A DNA stretch of 64,000 nt from Phytoseiulus persimilis (lineage: Eukaryota; Arthropoda; Arachnida; Mesostigmata; Phytoseiidae), in assembly GCA_037576195.1 (NCBI GenBank), contig CM075104.1, positions 688,775 to 752,774 on the forward strand, given 5' to 3'. A program made the translations under genes and the position numbers. The notes beneath the pieces are model-generated. The model was not told where the DNA came from and ran no database searches. It worked only from the letters and a program-made list of their open reading frames with translations. The stretch's first letter is position 1, and each line of letters opens with the position of its first letter. Of this stretch, positions 55,428 to 64,000 are shown piece after piece.

Positions 55428-57710
55428 TCACAGATCTTGCCGCTCCCAGTTAGTTAGGGTCACCTTCGTCTTTCGCAGAACTTCATGTTTGCTATTGGGT
55501 GTGAGTCCAATTCGGAAGGGAAACTCCTCTGGGGGTAAAGTTCGTTCCTCGCACCCCAAGACTACGTGTCTTTCTGTTTCGGGTTCTCCACATCTTGAAC
55601 AGTTGATGTCGATGGAGGAATCGCGGTTGTGTTGCCGGGTCTTGGTGTTCAGCATTCCTGCCCTGGTTAACGCTAAGAGTTGGCTTCCGCGGGAGTTATC
55701 GTACAGTCCGGGGTTGATTCCTCTAGTCTCTTTGTATCGTCGGTATGTATTCAGTGTGGATTTGGACTCCATCCTGTCTCTCCAGGTGGCGTCAAATTTA
55801 TTCCGCACCCTCAGTTTAAGTTCTTTGCGGAACGTCTTCCACATCAGCTTGCCGGATGTGTTCTTGGCCAGTCGGATGTCCCCACATTCGAATAGCATGC
55901 TCAGTTTTTTGAGTCTCTCGGATGCTTCGATTCTGGTTTTGGTGAGTTCGATGGCCTCGAGGACAAGTTTTGGCCATCTATGTGGATCCATTTGTTTTAT
56001 CCTCTCGAAGAACATCACTTTGCTTATGGTTTCTCTGGCATCGAAGGAGCTCCATCCGAGTTCTCCCTCAATGAACTCCTTCGCTATAGTGGAGTGCGGT
56101 ATGCCAAGAGCCCATCTTCCCGCGTCTCTCTGCCTGACTTCTATGTGGTTTCTCAGTCTTTTTGGCATGGTAATCACTGCATTGCAGTATGTGAGCTGCG
56201 GGACTGCTGTAGCTTTCCAGAGTATTTTGGAGACTTCGAATCGGTCGAAGCTCCAAAGTGCTTTCGCGTTTAGTCTCTGGATTGCTTGGTCGGCTTTTCC
56301 TGACAGTCTAGGCCATTGTCTAGCCAAGTGGTCGCTGTCGGTAGATAGTTCGATCCCTAGATATTTGTATGATTCCACCATAGGTATTGGTAATCCTTGT
56401 ATCCTGAGATCTCTATCCGGAGTATGGGTTCCTGCTGGTCGAGAGAAGACCATTACACCGCTCTTCTCTGGGTTAAATTTGATGGACATGTTGTCCCCAA
56501 ACCTTGTAGTAACCTCGAGGAGCGTTTCCATATCTCCCATGCTGTTTGTCATCAGAACTAGGTCATCTGCAAACAGCAATCCGGGAATTGTGAAGAACTT
56601 TTTTTCTCTCACATCCCAGAAGTTGCCTTTCCTTGCGAATCTGAATCCTCGTCCTGTTGCCAGGAGTTCTCGTTCAAGGTTCGCAATGTAGAGGCTGAAT
56701 AGGATCGGAGATAGTGGACAACCTTGTCGGAGTCCAATTGGTATGGACATTTCGTCCGACGTGTAGTCCCCATGTCGGAGGACAACGCGGGTATCCTCGT
56801 ACATGTATTTAAGGAGTTCGAGCAGTGGTTTGCTCATCCCTCTCTCCTCTAGAGTTCGCCATAGCTTCTTCCGATCGATTCGGTCGTATGCTTTTGTGGC
56901 GTCTAGGAAAACGCAATAAAGCCCTTTCTTATGGGATCTTGCGGTTTCAATTGCAGTTGTCAAGATGAATATGTTATCATCTCCTCTGCGATCCTTTCTG
57001 AACCCGTTTTGCATTTCTGATAGCTGCTCTGTATCTTCCGCCCATTTTTGTATATGTTTCCCAAATATTTTGGTAAAAACTCTATACAGAACGTCTGATA
57101 CTGTTATGGGTCTGTATGTTTTGAGGTTTCCCTTTATCGAGTTTGGTTTTCCAATCAGGGATACCCTGCCTATCCTCCATTCTGCTGGTATCTCATGGGT
57201 ACCTTGTAGAATAGCGTTGAAGACATCTGTTACGTAGTTGTATCCCGTGTCGTCTAGTGCCTTGAGGACTTTGGCTGGTATTCTATCCGGCCCCGTCGCA
57301 GATGAAGCGGATATCGACACGAGTGTCGACTTCACCCACTCTACAGTTGTGGTCAGATTTACCGGTTCTCTTGGGAGATTGGATTCCCTCTGGGGTTCGG
57401 GGTTTCCTGTTGCCTCCAGTAAGCTTTTCGCTACCAGCGTAAGGTGTGACGTCATCTGTGTCGGTTGGATGTCGTCACCCTTCTCGTCTAGCACGCACAG
57501 CTTTTTTGGGGGTTTGTATTCATTTCTCCTAATGTGGTCCCAGAAGGCTTTTGATTTTGCCTGTCTTGGAGCCCTCATGATGTTATCATATATTCTCTGA
57601 TTTTCGGTTTCGAGCAAGCGGGCAACCTCATTTCGGACAGCGTCTTGTGTCTGTCTATATTGTTGTCTCGCCTTGTCGGCGCCTGTTCCTAGGCGTCTCG
57701 CTCTCCTCAA
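55428..57710 (-). CDS. Non-LTR element 2 reverse transcriptase part of ORF2
   Basis: The frame has 760 codons and continues the endonuclease frame, from which a TGA at 57759-57761 separates it. RT motifs: GFRKDRRGDDNIF, VFLDATKAYDRI, LRQGCPLSPILF and FADD near residue 381. The C-terminal zinc motif is CSRCGEPETERHVVLGC at about 703-719. There is no RNase H. Domain order and spacing match the first element closely (YADD at about 384, zinc motif at about 705), so the two belong to related families, though they are clearly different in sequence. Confidence 0.88.
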   Translation of the reverse strand: MRRARRLGTGADKARQQYRQTQDAVRNEVARLLETENQRIYDNIMRAPRQAKSKAFWDHIRRNEYKPPKKLCVLDEKGDDIQPTQMTSHLTLVAKSLLEATGNPEPQRESNLPREPVNLTTTVEWVKSTLVSISASSATGPDRIPAKVLKALDDTGYNYVTDVFNAILQGTHEIPAEWRIGRVSLIGKPNSIKGNLKTYRPITVSDVLYRVFTKIFGKHIQKWAEDTEQLSEMQNGFRKDRRGDDNIFILTTAIETARSHKKGLYCVFLDATKAYDRIDRKKLWRTLEERGMSKPLLELLKYMYEDTRVVLRHGDYTSDEMSIPIGLRQGCPLSPILFSLYIANLERELLATGRGFRFARKGNFWDVREKKFFTIPGLLFADDLVLMTNSMGDMETLLEVTTRFGDNMSIKFNPEKSGVMVFSRPAGTHTPDRDLRIQGLPIPMVESYKYLGIELSTDSDHLARQWPRLSGKADQAIQRLNAKALWSFDRFEVSKILWKATAVPQLTYCNAVITMPKRLRNHIEVRQRDAGRWALGIPHSTIAKEFIEGELGWSSFDARETISKVMFFERIKQMDPHRWPKLVLEAIELTKTRIEASERLKKLSMLFECGDIRLAKNTSGKLMWKTFRKELKLRVRNKFDATWRDRMESKSTLNTYRRYKETRGINPGLYDNSRGSQLLALTRAGMLNTKTRQHNRDSSIDINCSRCGEPETERHVVLGCEERTLPPEEFPFRIGLTPNSKHEVLRKTKVTLTNWERQDL

Positions 57711-57758
57711 TTCCCGGTTCTGTTCCCTCCTTAGCTTCGATAGTCTCGTTAGCTCAGG

Positions 57759-58666
57759 TCAGGACATTTTTTCCCTCGGGTTCAGATTAACGAGTTTGCT
57801 GTTTTCGTTCAAAGCATTTTGGAGGGTGTCTATCAGATCTCTGTAGCTGGCAGACCGTGTTGTCCTGGTCTTCGTCATAAGAGTCTCTGAGGCCTTCTCC
57901 GCTGCTCTTTTTGATCTTAACAGTTTCACTCGTACCTTCCTTTGGTCTGCATAGCCTCTTGGTTTCCACATTTGTAGGGTCATCAGGTTATGATCACTCC
58001 AATGAAGGATTTCCTTTTTTTCGTCTATGTGCATATACGTTAGTTCCCGATAGGTTCGGGAGTTACATAGCACGTAGTCTATTGTAGTGGAAATCCCACC
58101 CTGGGTTCGTGTGGTCTTCCCTCTACATTTTTCGGTCAGATTGAGAATGATTAGATCGTTTTCATTGGCTAACTCTTGGAGAAGTTTGCCACGTCTATCT
58201 GTTCTCCCGTCAAATTGGGATAGGTGGGCATTCATGTCCCCCCCACCACAATTTTGACATCTCACGTTCTGTGTTCTCGAATGATGCGCCCAATCTCTTT
58301 GAATTGGTGTTCGTTCGATTTGTGTTCCATCGTAATGACGGCGTAGACTGATATGAAGATCCAAGGTTGGCCCTCTATATCAGTCCCCAGAGCAATGAAA
58401 TCAGCCCCTTTATGTGTCCAGCGTGGTTCATCAATGGTGGAGCGGATAAGTATTCCCGTACCACCAGACGACTTGTTGCCAGAGGGGCCAGATCGATTGC
58501 TACCGTGGAAAGTGAACCCCTGTATATGTGGTGGTTCTTCTATATTCATCAGGTTGGTTTCAGTTAGGAGAAGGACGTCATATGGTGATGGCGTTCCCCC
58601 ACTCTGTCCCTCTAATAGATCTTTCCTCAGACTTTCCCATTTGACTGCGCTTTTCCCCCTTTGCAT
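57759..58666 (-). pseudogene. Non-LTR element 2 endonuclease part of ORF2, broken
   Basis: An apurinic-type endonuclease nicks the target DNA for reverse transcription. The active-site motifs are all present: LLLTETNL near 58560, GGDMNAH near 58237, TIDYVL near 58080 and WSDHN near 57995. The frame changes within a run of seven C/G at about 58238-58244, and a TGA lies just before that run. The domain is thus split into two overlapping frames (58666-58262 and 58364-57759), and a further TGA ends it at 57759. The gene was lost recently by point changes. Confidence 0.8.
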
Positions 58667-58750
58667 ATTGAAGACCCCGATTCTGAGGTCAACACTGTGT
58701 GTTTTATTTTCCTCCTCGGTTGGGGTTTGCTTCTTGGGGGCTGCGGTCCG

Positions 58751-60127
58751 TCAGTCTTTCTTTCTCAGGGCCTGTTGGAGGTTCGCTGCCAGTTGGGCTT
58801 GGTTTGCCTCCCTCCTGTCGTTCCGTGGAGTGGAAGTTGTAGGGTGAGGTTTGTGTTCCTCCTTCCACCCGGTGACTGTATTTGGATTTTGGCCCTCCGT
58901 CCGGGTGTGGGATTGGCGTCGGTCTTGTTGTGGCCTTCGCTTTTTTTGTTCATCTTTCCCGGAATCCATGGAAGTGTCAGCCACCGTTCTCTTTTTTCCG
59001 TACGCTTTGGGCGCGAACGGTATCGAGAATTGGCGCTGATCTGGATTCCGAGGTTGATATCGCCCGGAGGTCGAGGCTCTGTGCTGATTCTCCGTTTGCC
59101 TGGGTTGGCGCACGGGATTTTTTGCCGAGACTGAGGGCTTTGGATTTCTATCGGAGGTTTTTTCCTCCTCGTCCGCAGTTCTCGTCTTGGCTTTAGCATC
59201 ATTGCGTAGCCTCAATATGTTCCCCTCCAGCAGCTTTTCGACGTCGGCTTCCGTCAATAGTAGGTGACGACCGATTTCTCGCGTCATCTTGACTATCGCC
59301 TCGACTCGTCCCGCTGCTGTCCACCCTTTGTCATCGTTGTACGCAGGGTTCCTCGAGATATATCTGAGGTCGATATTCTCTTCGGAGGTGAAACTGTCGA
59401 ACAAGGCGTCTGTGAACATTGCCTGATCATAGTTCTTGACATCTACATCCGGAGTGGTGTAGATAACCTTGTGGACTCCTTCGTGTCCCTCTAGTTCGGA
59501 GATGGCCTCGTTGGCCATTTCGATAGCTTCCTTCTTTTTGAAGGACGGCTCTAGAAGGACATCGAGCCCTCCCCACAGGATTACTGTCATTGGGTTGTTC
59601 AACCCCATCTTCTCGACTTCCGCTTTGGCCTTTTGGCAAAGCATTGGAATTGAGTTGACTGGGAATTTCCTAACCCGTAGTCCTTTGTGGTTGTCGAGGG
59701 CCTTGTAGAAGTTCAGGCCTGCCGGGCACAGATCAGAACAGTGGCGATCCGTGACCACCATTACGACCGGGCCGAGGTAGGCTGGTCGCGGTGGTGGCAG
59801 CGTGAACTCCACTGGTGTTTTTGATACGGCTTCTCTCATCTGTGTGTCCATATAAGAGATTCTGGCTTCCTGAGCTGCCACTTGGCCTCTCAAGCTCACC
59901 AGTTCCGCATCTCTGGCCTTCAGTTCTTCTGCCTGCCGCTCTATGAAGGCTAGAGCGGCAGTCCGCTCGCGGCGGTAAGCTAGTCGCTCACTCCGCAAGC
60001 AGTCGCGACATTCAAGCAGAATTGATTCGTTGGGGGTCATTCCTGATCCCGCCAACTCCTCCCTGCATTTGCCACAGAACTCGAAGGTTGGGGCCGTTCT
60101 GAGTTGGTTTGGGTTGAACTCAGCCAT
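58751..60127 (-). CDS. Non-LTR element 2 ORF1 protein
   Basis: 458 residues with no break. The N-terminus has a four-cysteine zinc ribbon (CGKC, then CRDC, about residues 18-38), followed by a coiled coil (about 60-95). A central domain has VVMVVTDRHCSDLC near 122, VILWGGLDVLL near 177 and DDKGWTAAGR near 264, which line up with the block I, III and V positions of SGNH-esterase-like ORF1 proteins, although the usual catalytic GDS and DxxH are not intact. The tail is basic and Gln/Arg-rich, suited to RNA binding. It sits about 85 bp upstream of ORF2. The SGNH call is by eye. Confidence 0.8.
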   Translation of the reverse strand: MAEFNPNQLRTAPTFEFCGKCREELAGSGMTPNESILLECRDCLRSERLAYRRERTAALAFIERQAEELKARDAELVSLRGQVAAQEARISYMDTQMREAVSKTPVEFTLPPPRPAYLGPVVMVVTDRHCSDLCPAGLNFYKALDNHKGLRVRKFPVNSIPMLCQKAKAEVEKMGLNNPMTVILWGGLDVLLEPSFKKKEAIEMANEAISELEGHEGVHKVIYTTPDVDVKNYDQAMFTDALFDSFTSEENIDLRYISRNPAYNDDKGWTAAGRVEAIVKMTREIGRHLLLTEADVEKLLEGNILRLRNDAKAKTRTADEEEKTSDRNPKPSVSAKNPVRQPRQTENQHRASTSGRYQPRNPDQRQFSIPFAPKAYGKKRTVADTSMDSGKDEQKKRRPQQDRRQSHTRTEGQNPNTVTGWKEEHKPHPTTSTPRNDRREANQAQLAANLQQALRKKD

Positions 60128-60510
60128 TCTGGAATATAGATCGTTTTACTGTCGAGATCTGTCTATGTCACTCCGCCTTTCCGACCATTAGCTATATTTC
60201 GGAAGCAGAGAGCCGGTCTCACGTTGACATTTGGTTTTCTCTGATTCCTCGCTTAGGTATGGTTTTCGGGCATTGGTTGTGAGGGACTGGTATTCCAGGT
60301 GGAGTGAGGGTGAAAATCTGGGTATATATTGAGGCTATACTCCCGGATTGTCAGTGGACGGTGGTTCCGAGATCGCGTGTTGGATCGTTAGCCCTAAGTA
60401 AGTTCGTTCACTTGGTTTTACCTTGGTAACTCCTCGTGTCTTCTCAGGCGGGGTCGTCAGGGGGTGCGGTGGGTCTCCTGGGGTTCTTTCACAGTAACCT
60501 CACTGGTTTT
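60128..60510 (-). other. 5' UTR of non-LTR element 2
   Basis: About 383 bases between ORF1 and the satellite edge, starting CCAGTGAGGTTACTGTG on the minus strand. No ORF of note. It would hold the internal promoter usual for such elements, but I see no defined motif. Confidence 0.5.
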
Positions 60511-63500
60511 CACTCCGAGAATCTTTGGGATAAAGATCTCGAAAATTATCGTAATTCTTTTCACTTCGCTGCATTAGGATTCAACTCCGAGGATCTTCGG
60601 AATGAAGATCCCGAGAATTATTGGAGTTCTATTCACTGCGCTGCGATAGGATTCAACTCCGAGAATCTTCGGAACAAAGATCCCGAGAATTATCGTAATT
60701 ATTTTCACTGCGTTGCAATAGGATCCAACTCCGAGAATCTTCGGAATAAAGATCCCGAGAATTATTGGAGTTCTATTCACTGCGCTGCGATAGGATTTAA
60801 CTCCGAGAATCTTCGGAATAAAGATCCCGAGAATTATCGTAATTCTTTTCACTGCGCTGCCTTAAGATTCAACTCCGAGAATCCTCGGAATAAAGATCCC
60901 GAAAATTATCGGAGCTCTATTCCCTGTGCTGCAATAGGATTCAACTCCTAGAATCTTCGGAATAAAGAACCCGAAATTTATTGGAGTTCTATTCACTGCG
61001 CTGCGATAGGATTCAACTCCGAGAATCTTCGGAATAAAGATCCCGAAAACTATCGTAATTCTTTTCACTGCGCTGCAATAGGATTCAATTCCGAGGATTC
61101 TCGGATTAAAGATCCCGAAAACTATCGTAATTCTTTCCACTGCGCTGCAATAGGATTCAATTCCGAGGATTCTCGGATTAAAGATCCCGAGACTCATCGG
61201 AGTTCTATTCACTGCGCTGCAATGGGATCCAACTCCGAGAATCTTCGGATTAAGGAGTTCGAGAATCATCGGAGTTCTATTCGCTGCGCTGCGATAGGAT
61301 ACAACTCCGAGAATCTTCGGAATAAAGATCCCGAAAATTATCGTAATTCATTTCACTGCGCTGCAATAGGATTCAACTCCGAGAATCTTCGGAATGGAGA
61401 TCCGGAAAATTATCGTAATTCTTCTCACTGCGCTGCAATAGGATCCAACTCCGAGAATCTTCGGTATGAAGATCCCGAAAATCATCGCAATTCTCTTCAC
61501 TGCGCTGCCATAAGATTCAACTCCGAGAATCCTCGGAATAAAGATCCCGAGAATTATCGGAGTTCTATTCACTGCGCTGCAATAGGATTCAACTCCGAGA
61601 ATCTTCGGAATAAAGATCCCGGAAAATATCGTAATTCTTCTCACTGCGCAGCAATGGGATCCAACTCCGAGAATCTTCGGAATAAAGAACCCGAAAATTA
61701 TCGCAATTCTCTTCACTGCGCTGCCATAAGATTCAACTCCGAGAATCCTCGGAATGAAGATCCCGAGAATTATCGGAGTTCTATTCACTGCGCTGCAATG
61801 GGATTCCACTCCGAGAATCTTCGGAATAAAGATCCCGAAAATTATCGTCATTCTTTTCACTGCGCTGCAATAGGATCCAACTCCGAGAATCTTCGGAATA
61901 AAGATCCCGAGAATTATCGGAGTTCTATTCACTGCGCTGCGATAGGATTCAACTCCGAGAATCTTCGGAATAAAGATCCCGAGAATTATCGTAATACTTT
62001 TCACTGCGCTGCCTTAAGATTCAACTCCGAGAATCCTCGGAATAAAGATCCCGAAAATTATCGTAATTATTTTCACTGCGCTGCCTCAGATTCAACTCCG
62101 AGAATCCTCGGGATGAAGATCCCGAAAATCATCGTAATCCTTTTCTCTGCGCTTCACTAGCATTCAACTCCGAGAATCTTCGGAATGAACATCCCGAGAA
62201 TTATCGGAGTTCTATTCACTGCGCTGCAATAGGATTCAACTCCGAGGATCTTCGGAATAAAGAACCCGAGAATTATCGGAGTTCTATTCACTGCGCTGCG
62301 ATAGGATTCAACTCCGAGAATCTTCGGAATAAAGATCCCGAGAATTATCGTAATACTTTTCACTGCGCTGCCTTAAGATTCAACTCCGAGAATCCTCGGA
62401 ATAAAGATCCCGAAAATTATCGTAATTATTTTCACTGCGCTGCAATAGGGTCCAACTCCGAGAATCTCCGGAATAAAGATTATGAGAATTATTGGAGTTC
62501 TATTCACTGCGCTGCGATAGGATTCAACTCCGAGAATCCTCGGAATAAAGATCCCGAAAATTATCGTGATTTTTTTCACTGCGCTTCCTTGAGATTCGAC
62601 TCCGAGAATCCTCGGAATGAAGATCCCGTAAATTATCGTAATTCTTTCCACTGCGCTGCAATAGGATCCAACTCCGAGAATCTTCGGAATAAAGATCCCG
62701 AGAATTATCGGAGTTCTATTCACTGCGCTGCAATAGGATTCAACTCCGAGAATCTTCGGAATAAAGATCCCGAGAATTATCGGAGCTCTATTCACTGCGC
62801 TGCAATAGGATTCAACTCCGAAAATCTCCGGAATAAAGATCCCGGAAATTATCGTAATTCTTTTCACTGCGCTGCAATAGGATCCAACTCCGAGAATCTT
62901 CGGAATAAAGATCCCGAGAATTATTGGAGTTCTATTCACTGCGCTGCAATAGGATTCAACTCCGAGAATCTTCGGAATAAAGATCCCGAGAATTATCGGA
63001 GTTCTATTCACTGCGCTGCGATAGGATTCAACTCCGAGAATCTTCGGAATAAAGATCCCGAGAATTATCGTAATTCTTTTCACTGCGCTGCCTTGAGATT
63101 CAACTCCGAGAATCCTCGGAATGAAGATCCCGAAAATTATCGTAATTCTTTTCACTGCGCTGCCTTAAGATTCAATTCCGAGAATCCTCGGAATGAAGAT
63201 CCCGAAAATTATCGTAATCCGTTTCACTGCGCTTCAATGGGATTCAACTCCGACAATCTTCGGAACAATGATCCCGAGAATTATCGGAGTTCTATTCACT
63301 GCGCTGCATTAGGATTCAACTCCGAGGATCTTCGGAATAAAGATCCCGAAAATCATCGTAATTCTTCTCACTGCGCTGCAACAGGATCCAACTCCGAGAA
63401 TCTTCGGAATGAAGATCCCGAAAATTATCGCAATTCTTTTCACTGCGCTGCCATAAGATTAAACTCCGAGAATCCTTGGAATAAAGATCCCGAAAATTAT

Positions 63501-64000
63501 CGTAATCCTTCTCACTGCGCTGCAACAGGATCCAACTCCGAGAATCTTCGGAATAAAGATCCCGAGAATTATCGGAGTTCTATTCACTGCGCTGCAATAG
63601 GATTCAACTCCGAGAATCTTCGGAATAAAGATCCCGAAAATTATCGTAACTTTTTTCACTGCGCTGCAATAGGATTCAACTCCGAGAATCTTCCGAATGA
63701 AGATCCCGAAAATTATCGGAGCTCTCTTCCCTGTGCTGCAATAGGATTCAACTCCGAGAATCTTCGGAATAAAGAACCCGAAAATTATTGGAGTTCTATT
63801 CACTGCCCTGCAATAGGATTCAACTCCGAGGATCTTCGGAATAAAGAACCCGAAAATTATCGCAATTCTTTTCACTGCGCTGCCATAAGATTAAACTCCG
63901 AGAATCCTTGGAATAAAGATCCCGAAAATTATCGTAATCCTTCTCACTGCGCTGCAATAGGATCCAACTCCGAGAATCTTCGGAATAAAGATCCCGAGAA
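60511..64000 (+). repeat. Sat-C, 72-bp satellite array continued
   Basis: The same monomer and orientation as 30988-55346, running off the window end. The first monomer lacks about 21 bp (ttttcact joins ccgagaatc). A one-base deletion near 62088 (gcctcagattc) shifts the 24-codon frame. Monomer variants mix the two main types as in the left array. Confidence 0.97.

Larger units (their letters stand above)
55347..60510 (-). mobile_element. Non-LTR retrotransposon 2 inserted in Sat-C
   Basis: Reading right to left: a 5' UTR of about 383 bp, ORF1 (60127-58751), ORF2 with endonuclease and RT (58666-55428, broken), and a 3' end with AATAAA followed by three AATCC units. Both flanks are Sat-C. No target duplication of usual size is visible, and about 21 bp of a monomer is missing just beyond the right edge. 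It looks full length but is inactive through the stops and frameshift in ORF2. Confidence 0.88.

Overview
The window is eukaryotic repeat-rich DNA, most likely arthropod heterochromatin (an insect is my best guess). The reasons are a BEL/Pao element, Ty3/gypsy elements, two non-LTR retrotransposons, a Tc1/mariner-type MITE with TA target duplication, long satellite arrays, and a probable splice acceptor. Nothing bacterial is present. I see no tRNA, rRNA or CRISPR. Only one candidate host gene is visible. The species cannot be named from sequence alone.

Layout. 1-1375: a 296-bp satellite with shortened 195-bp units. 1376-4215: a 71-72-bp satellite (Sat-A). 4531-6074: a 45-bp minisatellite. 6075-6804: mostly non-coding spacer. 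6805-8644 (minus): a protein of unknown function with 60-bp internal repeats, a basic KEN-containing N-terminus, a unique C-terminal domain and one in-frame stop. 8692-9055: a 69-bp satellite (Sat-B) running directly into two 72-bp monomers (Sat-C).

9344-30987 is a transposon island. A Ty3/gypsy element (LTRs at 9344 and 28642) is followed, through the shared right LTR, by a second truncated gypsy copy (28642-30987). Into copy 1 have inserted: a young, intact BEL/Pao element (9921-18659, minus) in its left LTR region; a non-LTR element (about 19523-23328, minus) and a MITE (23331-24115) in gag; and a probable solo LTR (27309-27553) in integrase. The BEL element carries an extra plus-strand ORF, antisense to its own pol, that resembles an HMG box. 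That is the most unusual single gene here.

30988-55346 and 60511-64000 are one Sat-C array of 72-bp monomers, split by a second non-LTR element (about 55347-60510, minus). The array has nested higher-order structure: tandem duplications of 7, 11, 23 and 99 monomers. Sat-A, Sat-B and Sat-C share a core of about 52 bp holding two short dyads and differ in a linker of about 20 bp, so they look like subfamilies of one satellite superfamily. Because 72 bp is exactly 24 codons, the arrays are open for up to about 1570 codons on both strands. I treat those frames as a by-product of the repeat and not as genes.
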